Position numbers and translations under genes: made by a program. Shown piece by piece: positions 15,945-24,505 of a stretch of 32,152 nucleotides of DNA (positions within the stretch are counted from its first letter, which is position 1; each line of letters starts with the position of its first letter). This DNA is from Burkholderiales bacterium (GTDB lineage: Bacteria > Pseudomonadota > Gammaproteobacteria > Burkholderiales > Burkholderiaceae_C): contig JACPVA010000047.1 of assembly GCA_016191995.1 (NCBI GenBank), forward strand, positions 1 to 32,152, given 5' to 3'. Under the pieces are notes generated by a model, which did no database searches, was not told the DNA's origin, and saw nothing but the letters and a program-made list of their open reading frames with translations.

Positions 15945-17597
15945 TCACGGGTTCTTCACGTACGCGTCGCGGCGCAGGTAGAACCACCAGTTCAGCACCA
16001 GGCACAAGGCATAGAAGATCGCGAAGCCGTAGAAGGCCAGCTGCGGCGTGCCGGCCTTGATCTGCTCGCCGATCACGACCGGGGCGACGAAGGCGCCGTA
16101 GGCGGCCACCGCCGAGGTCCAGCCCAGCACGGGGCCGGCCTGTGCGCGGTCGAAGATGACGCCGATGGTGCGGAAGGTCGACCCGTTGCCGATCCCGCTG
16201 GCGAAGAACAGCAGCATGAACAGGCCGAGGAAGAGCGGGAAATACTCCTCCGGTGTCGCCGATCCGTAGGCCTGCATCATCACGTAGCCGACCGCCACCG
16301 AGGCCAGCGCCATCACGACCGTGATCACCTGCGTCACGATCGAGCCGCCGACCTTGTCCGAGATCCAGCCGCCGATCGGCCGCACCGCGGCGCCGACGAA
16401 GGGGCCGAGCCAGGCGTAGGTCAGCGCCGACGGGGCGTTCGGGTTCTTCAGCGTGTGCTGCATGACGCCGCTCGCGTCCGGCACATGCTGGAAGCCGAAG
16501 ATGACCGTGATCGACAGCGGCAGCGCCATCGAGAAGCCGATGAAGGAGCCGAAGGTGACGATATAGAGCGCCGTCAGGCTCCAGGTGTGCTTGTCCCTGA
16601 AGATCGCGAACTGCTTCTTCACGCCTTCCTTCATGTCGCCGAAGGCCGCCAGCCGCATCACCGTCAGTGCCAGGATGATGTCGAGCGGGATCGCGACCCA
16701 CATGCTCAGCAGCCCGAGGCCGGTCGGCTTCGGCAGGTACAGGTAGAGCATGAAGATCGCCGGCGCGAAGGCGAGCGTGTACAGGTAGGTGATCTTCGAG
16801 AACGCGACGATCGGGTTGCCGGTGTGCGGCGACACGGTCTTCAGGTTGTTCATCCCGAACCAGCACAGCGCACCCAGCGGCACGAGCGACAGGACCCAGG
16901 CGAAGCCGGCGTTCTGGATCCAGGTCTCGGTGCCGGCGGCGATCTTGCCGAAGATCCAGCCGCTGTCCTTCACCAGCGTCATCGGGTCGCCCCCGAGGGC
17001 GCCCAGCAGCGGCAGCGTCATCACCAGCGGGATGACGATCTGCATCGTCGTGACGCCGAAGTTGCCCAGGCCCGCGTTCAGCCCGAGCGCCGTGCCCTGC
17101 AGCCGCTTCGGGAAGAAGCCGCTGATGTTGGACATCGAGCTGGCGAAGTTGCCGCCGCCGACCCCCGACCACAGCGCCATCAGCTGGAAGGCCCACAGCG
17201 GCCAGTCCGGGTGCTGCAGCACGATGCCGGTGCCGATCGCCGGCGCCAGCAGCATCGAGGTCGTCAGGAAGATCGTGTTGCGCCCGCCGGCCAGGCGGAT
17301 GAAGAACGATGCCGGGATGCGCATCGTCGCGCCGGCGATGCCGGCGATCGCGGTCAGCGTGAACAGCTCGGCCTGGGTGAAGGGAAATCCCAGGTTGAGC
17401 ATCTGCACGGTGATGATGCCCCACATGCCCCAGACCGCGAATCCGCACAGCAGCGCGGGGATCGAGATCCACAGGTTGCGGTAGGCGATGCGCTTGCCAG
17501 TGCCCTCCCAGAAGGCCTCGTCCTCGGGGCGCCAGTCCTCGATGTCGGCGCCCTGCGGGCGGGCTGGTGCGGGGATGCCGGGGGGCGTCGTGCTCAT
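15945..17597 (-). CDS. narK: NarK2-type nitrate/nitrite antiporter
   Basis: A 550-residue MFS transporter, longer than E. coli NarK (about 460). It would exchange external nitrate for the nitrite made by NarG. Key positions: R93 in GATMRIPASF (helix 2), the nitrate signature GGGNFASSMSNISGFFP (about 147-163) and the C-terminal GIGNGSTFRTIGVIF with the second arginine. A central cytoplasmic loop (KTVSPHTGNPIVAFSKI onward) and extra membrane segments explain the length. It starts at the ATG 17597 after a GAGG site, 34 bp behind narK1. Its TGA at 15945-15947 is in the same frame as the following transporter, with 12 codons before that gene's start. Confidence 0.93.
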   Translation of the reverse strand: MSTTPPGIPAPARPQGADIEDWRPEDEAFWEGTGKRIAYRNLWISIPALLCGFAVWGMWGIITVQMLNLGFPFTQAELFTLTAIAGIAGATMRIPASFFIRLAGGRNTIFLTTSMLLAPAIGTGIVLQHPDWPLWAFQLMALWSGVGGGNFASSMSNISGFFPKRLQGTALGLNAGLGNFGVTTMQIVIPLVMTLPLLGALGGDPMTLVKDSGWIFGKIAAGTETWIQNAGFAWVLSLVPLGALCWFGMNNLKTVSPHTGNPIVAFSKITYLYTLAFAPAIFMLYLYLPKPTGLGLLSMWVAIPLDIILALTVMRLAAFGDMKEGVKKQFAIFRDKHTWSLTALYIVTFGSFIGFSMALPLSITVIFGFQHVPDASGVMQHTLKNPNAPSALTYAWLGPFVGAAVRPIGGWISDKVGGSIVTQVITVVMALASVAVGYVMMQAYGSATPEEYFPLFLGLFMLLFFASGIGNGSTFRTIGVIFDRAQAGPVLGWTSAVAAYGAFVAPVVIGEQIKAGTPQLAFYGFAIFYALCLVLNWWFYLRRDAYVKNP

Positions 17598-17631
17598 GGC
17601 GTGACCTCGATTCGCGCGTGCGCGGGTGGCG

Positions 17632-18903
17632 TCAGCCCGCGGGCTGCAGGGTGGGGGCCTGGTGGCCGATGACCTCGGTCTTGCGCACCTCGGTCCAGTA
17701 CATCCAGATCAGCGAGACCCAGACGACGCCGTACATCAGCATGAAGGCGGTCGAGCGCACCCCGGTCCAATCCAGCAGCGCGCCGAACATGATCGGCAGG
17801 ATGAAGCCGCCCAGGCCACCGGCCAGGCCGACGATGCCGCTGACGGTGCCGATGTTGTCGGGGAAGTCGTCGGCGACATACTTGAAGACGCTGGCCTTGC
17901 CGACCGCCCAGGCGATGCCGAGCAGGAACATCAGCAGGGTGAAGCTCCAGGCGTTGTGCGCCAGCGTGAAGGTGGTCGGCCCGGCGGTGGTCTGCACGGT
18001 ATAGCTGGTCGCCGGGTAGGACAGCAGGAACAGGCAGATCCAGCTCACCCACATCACCCACCAGCTGACGCGGTGCGCGCCCCACTTGTCGCTCATCCAG
18101 CCGCCGAAGGCGCGCAGCACGCCGCCGGGCAGCGAGAAGGCTGCCGCCAGCAGCGCGGCGATGCGGATGTCGAGGTCGTACTCGCCGACGTAGTACTGCA
18201 CCATCCACAGGCTCAGCGCGACATAGCCGCCGAAGACGATGCTGTAGTACTGGCAGTACTTCAGCACGCGCGGGTCCTTCAGCATCGCGAGCTGGTCGAC
18301 GAAGCGCGTATGCGGCGGCACCCGGTGCTTCGGGTCGCTCGCGCTGCCGAGCCAGAAGACGACCAGCGTGCCGAGCATGATCGCGGCGTAGACCTTGGGC
18401 ACCATGGTCCAGCCGAAGCCGACCAGGATCGCCGGGGCGACGAACTTGTTGACCGCCGCACCCGCGTTGCCGGCGCCGAAGATGCCCATCGCCATGCCCT
18501 GGCGCCGCTTCGGGAACCAGCGCGCGACATACGGCGTGCCGACCGAGAACGATCCGCCGGCCAGCCCGAGCACGAGCCCGATGGCCAGGAAGTGCCAGAA
18601 CTGCGTCGCGTAGGCCATGGCCCAGATCGCCGGCACCGTGATCGCCATCAGCACCGCCAGCACGATGCGGCCGCCGTACTTGTCGGTCCAGATGCCCAGC
18701 GGCACGCGCACCAGCGAGCCGCTGAGTACCGGCATCGCGGTCAGCAGCCCGAACTCGGTCGCGTTCAGGCCGAGCTCCTTCTTCAGCGGGATCCCGATGA
18801 CGGCGAACATCATCCAGACCATGAAGCAGGTGGTGAAGGCCAGGGTGCTGACGACGAGCACCGACCAGGCCTTGGGCGGGATGGGAACGTGTTTGGCGGA
18901 CAT
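17632..18903 (-). CDS. narK1: NarK1-type nitrate/proton symporter
   Basis: A 423-residue MFS transporter of the NarK1 class, which in studied denitrifiers imports nitrate with protons and starts nitrate respiration before nitrite accumulates. Visible features: helix-2 arginine R66 in SGSLVRVPLGIWTDKYGGR, the nitrate signature GLAGGSFSVGTPYVARWFP, and the second signature GKASVFKYVADDFP with GTVSGIVGLAGGLGGF. The start at 18903 (MSAKHVPIPPKAW) has a strong GAGGAGG ribosome-binding site. It is the first gene of the narK1-narK-narK-narGHJI-ppiC run; the gaps to the next three genes are 34, 33 and 34 bp, so one long transcript is likely. Confidence 0.93.
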   Translation of the reverse strand: MSAKHVPIPPKAWSVLVVSTLAFTTCFMVWMMFAVIGIPLKKELGLNATEFGLLTAMPVLSGSLVRVPLGIWTDKYGGRIVLAVLMAITVPAIWAMAYATQFWHFLAIGLVLGLAGGSFSVGTPYVARWFPKRRQGMAMGIFGAGNAGAAVNKFVAPAILVGFGWTMVPKVYAAIMLGTLVVFWLGSASDPKHRVPPHTRFVDQLAMLKDPRVLKYCQYYSIVFGGYVALSLWMVQYYVGEYDLDIRIAALLAAAFSLPGGVLRAFGGWMSDKWGAHRVSWWVMWVSWICLFLLSYPATSYTVQTTAGPTTFTLAHNAWSFTLLMFLLGIAWAVGKASVFKYVADDFPDNIGTVSGIVGLAGGLGGFILPIMFGALLDWTGVRSTAFMLMYGVVWVSLIWMYWTEVRKTEVIGHQAPTLQPAG

Positions 18904-19010
18904 GCCGATGCCTCCTCGGACGATGTCGCGATGGTGGCGCGCCCGTTCGCGCCTGCCCATCCACCGGTGGCAGGTGGCGCGCGCGGCAGATGGACGATGG
19001 CGGCGCGCCG

Positions 19011-19042
19011 CGGGATCGTCCGGAAGAACTATGGAGATCCCG
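19011..19042. promoter_or_regulatory. inverted repeat in the narK1 upstream region, possible operator
   Basis: CGGGATC (19011-19017) and GATCCCG (19036-19042) form a perfect 7-bp inverted repeat with an 18-bp spacer, 108 bp upstream of the narK1 start codon. The spacer is the only clearly AT-richer patch nearby (GAAGAACTATGGA). A regulator-binding role is possible but unsupported by a known consensus. Confidence 0.3.
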
Positions 19043-19210
19043 GGATGCGGCGCTCTGGATGCGGATCGATGACGCCTATCCGGTCGGCCCGAGGCGGTTG
19101 ACGCCCGGGCAGCACCAGGAAGGCGGGCGCCCCGCCCCTGTCGGTGGCGCGGCGTCGGTGCCGGCAACGCGACCGCAGGGCCAGGCGGTGCCCGCCCGCC
19201 GCCGCGGCAT

Positions 19211-19241
19211 CGCCGGCTGGCACGCGGCGCGCCAGCCGGCG
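19211..19241 (-). terminator. hairpin after the DUF6351 gene, terminator-like without U-run
   Basis: An 11-bp perfect stem CGCCGGCTGGC / GCCAGCCGGCG with a 9-nt loop lies 20 bp beyond the stop codon at 19262. No T-run follows in the direction of transcription, so it is either a weak intrinsic terminator or an RNA-end-protecting hairpin. Confidence 0.55.
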
Positions 19242-19261
19242 CCGCCGCGCGCGAGGATGGC

Positions 19262-21694
19262 TCAGGGCCTGGCCTGGTCGGGCTGGCTGTAGTCGCACAC
19301 CCCGTCCGGGAAGATCCGCTCCAGCGTCGCCTGCTCATCGGCGCTGGGCGACCACGGCGCGTAGCGGCCTTCCGCGATCGCCTGCCCCACCGGCACGAGC
19401 GCACAGCGGTAGATGCCGCCCTCGATCGGCGCACCGGCGACGATGCGCGAGCTCGAATACAGCGGGAAGGCCTGCGTGCACGCGCCTGCCGGGCGCGCGT
19501 CGAGGATGCCGGCCCAGACCTCCGGGCCCTCGGCCATGCGCTGGCCCTGCAGGTCGAAGCAGGCGTCGGCCGCCGCCGCCGGCCGGGTGCCGGCGATGCC
19601 GGCTGCGGGTTGCGCGCGCAGCGCGAGCATCCATTGGTCCATGACCGCCAGCGCCTCCAGCGTCTGGCTCGCCTTCGGCTGCCCGGGCATCGTATCGGTG
19701 AACCAGATCGCCATAGGGTCGCTGTGCCCCATGCGCTGCAGCACGCGCTGGCGCGCGGCGAAGGACTGGTGCACGTTGTGCATGTCGAGCTCGCGCTCCA
19801 TGTACTGGCGGTGGTCGATCGCCGGCACGTCGAGCCGGCCGCCGAAGACATGGCCCGAGGTATACGCCGCGCGCATCGCGTCGAAGTCGCCGCGCGTGCG
19901 TGGCGCCGGCGCATCGGCCGCGGGCGAGAGGTTCATGTTCTTGCGGCTCCAGGGGTCGAAATAGCCCGGGATCGTCAGCGCCTTGTCGATCTCGGACTGC
20001 GAGGTGCCGAAGAACGGGAAGGTCTCCTGCACCATCGCGCTCGGATGCTTCCAGCCGCCGACATGCCAGTTCAGGTGCAGGAATTCGGCCGGCGTGATCA
20101 GCCCGGCGCGCAGCGACTTCAGCCCGTACTGCACGCCGACGTTGTCCCAGGTCGGGCGCGCGGCGCCGCTGGCGTCGACGCCGTAGACGTTGCGCAGGTC
20201 GTCGTAGTGCGTCCAGCGGATCGCGGCGATGTCGCTGGCGGGCTCGTAGTACTGAGCGTTGGGAACCTGCCCGAAATTCGGGTTCATCGCCAGCGGCGAC
20301 AGCCCGCGCCAGCCCGGGATGCATTCGGTCGAGCCCTTGGCCGTCGAGTAGCCGAGCGCCATCTTCAGCGGCGCCAGCGCATCGTTGACCTTCGGGTTGT
20401 TGCCGACATCGTCCTGCTCGGCGTTGAACCCGACCAGCCAGGAGCGGTTCTTCGTGACCTGCCACTTCGGGTTGGCGCGGTCGGTGGCGTCCATATAGTG
20501 CTCGAGCAGCTCGCAGTCGCCGACATGGATGGTCTGCGTGACCATGTCCGGGTAGCTCTGGACCGGCAGCAGCGCGTCGAGCACGCCGGGGTGGTTCTGC
20601 GCGATGATGTACTGCTGGATCGCGCCGCCCGATCCGCCCAGGCCCACGGTGTACAGCGGCACGCCGTAGCGCTCGACGAAGCGCTCCTTGCCCATCATCG
20701 CCGTCTCGCCGGCGAGGACGAGGTTGTAGTGCGTGCCGGTGTTGTTGCCGCTGCTGTGCACGATCGCATAGCCCTGCTTCAGGATATCGGCATTCATCGA
20801 CCCGGAGTGCACCGTGCCCTGGGTGTGGCCGATCGCCACCCCGCCCTGGAACCAGTACAGCAGCCGGCCGTTCCAGCGACTCGTATCGTTCTGCGCCGCG
20901 TTGTCCGCGGCCGGCATCGGCGCCAGCATCGCGATGCTGTAGAGGAAGCGGTTGATGCTGCCGATCTCGCGCCGCACGACGAAGTCCACCATGCGCCCGT
21001 CGGCCAGCGTGACGCTGGCGAGATCGGCCGGGCGGCTGCCGTCGGCGGGCAGCGTCTTCCAGGCGTTGCCGGTGCTGCGGTACTGGTAGCTGACGAAGGT
21101 GTCGATCGAGCAGTCGCGGCTGTAGCCGATCACGGTGCCGCCGGCATCGGTGACGCGGTAGCCCGGCGGGTTCGCGCCGTCGACCCGCGGCTGGCGCCCG
21201 ACCCCGCTCTGGATCGTCGTGCAGACGAAGGGGTGCTGCTGAGGCCCGCTGAACATCGGCCCGGTGATCGGGTGGTTGACCAGATCGAGCGCGGCTGCCA
21301 CGCCCTGGCCCTTGCCACTGCGATGCCGGACCTCGAGCCGGTTGGCACCGATCGTCATGCCGCCGACGACCGCCTGCCAGCGATCGCCGACGGACTGCAG
21401 CGCCGGCTGGATACGCTGGCCGTTGAGCCACCATTCGAGCTGCTTGCCCAGCCCCGCAGGCGCGGCGAGCTCGACCCGCGCATCGCCGCCGGAGACATAC
21501 TGCGCCGGGCTGGACAGCACGCGCAGCCGCACCTCGCCCGGCGCGGCGCCGGCCAGCCCGGCGCGTGCATCGGCGACCGTAGGCTGGCGATCGACCGCGG
21601 GCGGGGCGGCGGCCAGCCGCGGTGTCGCCGCGGCGGCGAGCAGGAAGGCCAGGGCAGGCGCGGCGATGCGCACCGCGTGCAGAGGTTTTGTCAT
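19262..21694 (-). CDS. secreted DUF6351-family protein, probable alpha/beta hydrolase
   Basis: An 810-residue exported protein of uncharacterised function. The start at 21694 gives a clear Sec signal peptide (MTKPLHAVRIAAPALAFLLA, then AAATPRLAAA before PPAV); an upstream in-frame start at 21838 would add 48 residues and hide the signal. A GGAG site lies upstream. Residue S355 sits in GLGGSGGA, which looks like the nucleophile elbow of an alpha/beta hydrolase; the N-terminal 130 residues look like a beta-rich domain (RLRVLSSPAQYVSGGDARVE). Several cysteine pairs suggest disulfides. Substrate unknown; esterase-like activity is an inference. It is placed between narL and narK1, which usually are neighbours, with its own hairpin downstream, so it is probably a separate transcription unit inserted in the nar locus. 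Confidence 0.8.
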   Translation of the reverse strand: MTKPLHAVRIAAPALAFLLAAAATPRLAAAPPAVDRQPTVADARAGLAGAAPGEVRLRVLSSPAQYVSGGDARVELAAPAGLGKQLEWWLNGQRIQPALQSVGDRWQAVVGGMTIGANRLEVRHRSGKGQGVAAALDLVNHPITGPMFSGPQQHPFVCTTIQSGVGRQPRVDGANPPGYRVTDAGGTVIGYSRDCSIDTFVSYQYRSTGNAWKTLPADGSRPADLASVTLADGRMVDFVVRREIGSINRFLYSIAMLAPMPAADNAAQNDTSRWNGRLLYWFQGGVAIGHTQGTVHSGSMNADILKQGYAIVHSSGNNTGTHYNLVLAGETAMMGKERFVERYGVPLYTVGLGGSGGAIQQYIIAQNHPGVLDALLPVQSYPDMVTQTIHVGDCELLEHYMDATDRANPKWQVTKNRSWLVGFNAEQDDVGNNPKVNDALAPLKMALGYSTAKGSTECIPGWRGLSPLAMNPNFGQVPNAQYYEPASDIAAIRWTHYDDLRNVYGVDASGAARPTWDNVGVQYGLKSLRAGLITPAEFLHLNWHVGGWKHPSAMVQETFPFFGTSQSEIDKALTIPGYFDPWSRKNMNLSPAADAPAPRTRGDFDAMRAAYTSGHVFGGRLDVPAIDHRQYMERELDMHNVHQSFAARQRVLQRMGHSDPMAIWFTDTMPGQPKASQTLEALAVMDQWMLALRAQPAAGIAGTRPAAAADACFDLQGQRMAEGPEVWAGILDARPAGACTQAFPLYSSSRIVAGAPIEGGIYRCALVPVGQAIAEGRYAPWSPSADEQATLERIFPDGVCDYSQPDQARP

Positions 21695-21866
21695 GGGCTC
21701 GTCTCCGGTTCGTGGTCGCTGCCCGGGCGCCGAGCGCCGCGGGCCCGCGCGGCGACCATAGATCGCCGCTGCCGCCGTCGACACAGGGTTTGCCTGCAAG
21801 GCGACCCGCGCCAGACCCCGTGTCTCGGGGATTGACAAGCTCGCCTGTGCGGGGGTAGACGCCCGG

Positions 21867-22538
21867 TCAGCGCGGCTCGCGCCCGGCCGCGACCACCGCC
21901 GCCTGCACGCGCGAGCTGAGCCCGAGCTTGCGCAGGATATGCTGGACGTGGATCTTGACCGTCGTCTCGGCGATCCCCAGCGTGCGCGCGATCTCCTTGT
22001 TGCTCGCGCCGCGCGCGATCTCGGCCAGGATCTGTTGCTCGCGCGGCGACAGCGCGCCCAGCGGGTCCGGATCGGGCGCGGGGTCGGCCGCCGGCGCGGC
22101 CGCCGGGCCGAGCGACTGGAAGGCGCTGACCAGCTTGCCCGTCATCTCCGGGCTGACGGTCGATTCGCCGCGCGCGGCGCGCTCGATCGCCGTCGCGAGC
22201 ACCTCGTGGTCGGCGGTCTTGAGCAGGTAGCCGCAGGCGCCGCCGCGCAGCGCCGCGGCCAGGTCGCGCTCGTCCTCGCTGACGGTGAGCATCAGCACGC
22301 GCGCCGCCGGCGCGGCCTCGCGCAGCCCGGGCAGCGCGTCGACGCCGTTGACGCCGGGCAGGTGGTTGTCGAGCAGGATGACGTCGGGCTGCAGCGCGGC
22401 CGCGCGGCGCTGCGCCTCGGACGCGTCGCCGGCCTCGCCGACGACCTCGAATCGCGAATCGTGCGCCAGCAACGCGGTCACGCCGCGCCGGAAGAGCGTG
22501 TGGTCGTCGACCACCAGCACGCGGACCGGCGCCGTCAT
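21867..22538 (-). CDS. narL: NarL-type nitrate/nitrite response regulator
   Basis: A 223-residue LuxR/FixJ-type response regulator. The receiver domain (about 1-120) has the acidic pair D11-D12, phosphorylation site D57 in VILLDNHLPGVNG and the conserved lysine in YLLKTADHE. A Pro/Ala/Asp linker (about 145-160) leads to the helix-turn-helix LSPREQQILAEIARGASNKE with the recognition helix IAETTVKIHVQHILRKL. When phosphorylated by NarX it should activate the nar genes and repress alternatives. The ATG overlaps the narX stop (ATGA at 22535-22538). Its neighbours identify it as NarL rather than one of the many other family members. Confidence 0.94.
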   Translation of the reverse strand: MTAPVRVLVVDDHTLFRRGVTALLAHDSRFEVVGEAGDASEAQRRAAALQPDVILLDNHLPGVNGVDALPGLREAAPAARVLMLTVSEDERDLAAALRGGACGYLLKTADHEVLATAIERAARGESTVSPEMTGKLVSAFQSLGPAAAPAADPAPDPDPLGALSPREQQILAEIARGASNKEIARTLGIAETTVKIHVQHILRKLGLSSRVQAAVVAAGREPR

Positions 22539-24436
22539 GCGGCGGCCTCCTCGGCGCTGCGCGGGCGCGCCGCCGCCGCCGCGGGCAGCGTCAGCGACAC
22601 GCAGGTGCCGGCGCCGGGCACCGAGTCGACCGCGACCTGCGCGCCGATGCGCGCCGCGCGCTCGCGCATGATGCGCAAGCCCACGTGGGTCTCGTCGGGC
22701 GCGGCCTCGGCGTCGAATCCGCGGCCGTCGTCGCGCACCTCGAAGCGCCAGTCGCGCCCGCGCTGCACCTCGACCCACACGCCTCGCGCGCGGGCATGCT
22801 TGCGCACGTTGGACAGCGCCTCCTGCAGCACGTGCAGCACCTGCACCTGGACGTCCGGCGGCAGCGGCAGGCCCTCGCCGTCGACGCTGAGCTGCGCCGG
22901 CAGCCCGGTCTGGTGCTCGAACTTCTGCAGCGTCGCGCGCAGCGCGGGGACGATGTCCTCGCCGCTCGTGCGGGTGCGGAAGTGCAGCAGCAGCTCGCGC
23001 ACGTCGGTCGTGCTCTCGCGCACCCCGGCGTCGAGCTCGTCGAGCGTGCGCGCCACCGCCAGCTCGTCGCCGCGGCGCAGCGCGTCGCGCAGGATCTGGA
23101 CCTGGATTTTCAGGAACGCGAGCGACTGCGCGATCGAGTCGTGCAGCTCGCGCGCCAGCAGCCCGCGCTCCTCGGCCACCGCGGCCTCGCGCTCGAGCGC
23201 GCCGGCGCGCAGCCCCTCCATCGCGCTGGCCAGGTGCGACGCCAGCGCGTCCAGCAGGCTGCGCTCGTCGTCGCTGAGCGCGACCTCGCCGCGGTACAGC
23301 AGGTCGACCTCGCCGAGCACGCGCTGCTTGAGCACCACCGGGACCGGCACCAGATGCTCGAAGCCGGCCTCGGCGCAGGCGCTTGCGGTGCCGGGTGGCA
23401 CCGCCTCGTGGATCGCGATCACGCGCGTGCCGGCGTCGCCGCGCGGCTGGCCGCAGGCGCAGCCGCCGGCGGCCAGGCAGGGCTCGGCGTCGGCGATCGC
23501 GCGCGGCAGGCAGTCGCCGGCCAGCAGGTGGTAGCGCTGCACTGCCTCGTCGGCCCAGCGCAGCGCGGCGGCATCGGCGCGCGCGATGCGCCGCATCTGG
23601 CGCACGAAGCCGCGCGCCATCGCCTCCAGGCTGTCGGTGCGGGCGAGAAACGCGCTCGCCTCGTACAGCGCGGCCAGCCGCTCGTGCTGCAGCTCCAGGC
23701 GCGCGGTCTTCTCGCGCACCCTGGCCTCCAGGTTGCCGTACAGCTCCTGCAGCGTCTCGGCCATGCGGTTGAAGCCCTCGGCGAGCTGGCCGAACTCGTC
23801 GCGCGTTCGCGCCCGCACGCGGGTGGCGAGGTCGCCGGCCTGGACCTGGGCCAGCCCGCTGCGCAGCCGCTGCAGCGGGTTGAGGACGAACAGGTAGGAG
23901 GCGTACAGCATCGCGACGGCGCTGGCCAGCGCCAGCGCCAGCAGCGCGAGCTGGACCGCGTGCAGCAGCGCGGTCCAGCGCGCCAGCGCGCGCTCGATCG
24001 CTTCGACGAAGCCGTCGACGCGGGCCACGAAGGCCGCCGCCTGCGGCGCCGCGGCCGCCCCGGACGGCGGATCCGCGCCGCGCCAGGCCGCGGCGAGCGC
24101 GGCCAGGTCGGTCTCGACGGCGGCGAAGCGCGCACGCGCATCGCCGTTCCACGGCACCAGCAGCGGCCGCGCCGGGTCGCCCTCGCGCAGCAGCGCCAGG
24201 CCCGCTTCGAGCCGTGCGATCAGCGCCGCGCGCGTCTGCGCGCCGTCGCTGGCCGCCGGCGTGGCGGCGAGCTGCCAGGTCAGCATGCGCAGCCGCCCGG
24301 CCTCGTTGACCGCCGCCGCGCCGCCCTCAAGCTGCCAGCTCACCCACAGCGTCAGCCCGATCGATCCGAGCGCCAGCGCCAGAAAGGTGCTGCCGATCAG
24401 GGCGAGCTTGCGGGCGAGCGTGCGCGCGGGGGCCAT
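22535..24436 (-). CDS. narX: NarX-type nitrate/nitrite sensor histidine kinase
   Basis: A 633-residue membrane sensor. Transmembrane segments lie at about 11-33 and 160-184, enclosing a periplasmic domain with the nitrate-binding P-box NEAGRLRMLTWQLA (residues 44-57). A HAMP linker follows (about 185-236), then a GAF-like central module with a cysteine group (C309, C320, C326, C328, C354), as in other NarX proteins. The HisKA_3 site is H432 in ARELHDSIAQSLAFLKIQ, with N-box ALSNVRKHA (N543) and G-box DDGRGF (about 569-574). The periplasmic domain also holds an Ala/Pro-rich stretch. It phosphorylates NarL, encoded next with a 4-bp overlap. Only 69 bp separate it from the MocR gene upstream. 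Confidence 0.95.
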   Translation of the reverse strand: MAPARTLARKLALIGSTFLALALGSIGLTLWVSWQLEGGAAAVNEAGRLRMLTWQLAATPAASDGAQTRAALIARLEAGLALLREGDPARPLLVPWNGDARARFAAVETDLAALAAAWRGADPPSGAAAAPQAAAFVARVDGFVEAIERALARWTALLHAVQLALLALALASAVAMLYASYLFVLNPLQRLRSGLAQVQAGDLATRVRARTRDEFGQLAEGFNRMAETLQELYGNLEARVREKTARLELQHERLAALYEASAFLARTDSLEAMARGFVRQMRRIARADAAALRWADEAVQRYHLLAGDCLPRAIADAEPCLAAGGCACGQPRGDAGTRVIAIHEAVPPGTASACAEAGFEHLVPVPVVLKQRVLGEVDLLYRGEVALSDDERSLLDALASHLASAMEGLRAGALEREAAVAEERGLLARELHDSIAQSLAFLKIQVQILRDALRRGDELAVARTLDELDAGVRESTTDVRELLLHFRTRTSGEDIVPALRATLQKFEHQTGLPAQLSVDGEGLPLPPDVQVQVLHVLQEALSNVRKHARARGVWVEVQRGRDWRFEVRDDGRGFDAEAAPDETHVGLRIMRERAARIGAQVAVDSVPGAGTCVSLTLPAAAAARPRSAEEAAA

Positions 24437-24505
24437 CGCGCGCGACTTTAAGCGCGTCGCGGCGTGTCTGCTCGCGATCGGTCGTGTTCGGGCCGGCCCG
24501 GTGGC

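Larger units (their letters stand above)
18904..19261. other. intergenic region upstream of the narK1-narGHJI operon
   Basis: 358 bp between narK1 and the stop of the DUF6351 gene, both on the minus strand. It should hold the main nar promoter and the terminator of the upstream gene. I see a strong hairpin at 19211-19241 and an inverted repeat at 19011-19042. I looked for an FNR/Anr box (TTGAT-N4-ATCAA) and for NarL heptamers (TACYYMT) and found no convincing match to either, which is surprising for this operon. No gene is present. Confidence 0.6.

Noticed and set aside
10712-17672. Very long plus-strand open frames opposite narG and the narK genes (over 1000 codons)
   Set aside because: They are composed of Arg/Ala/Val/Asp/Gln-rich sequence without domains, lie exactly opposite conserved genes, and arise from the extreme GC bias at third positions.
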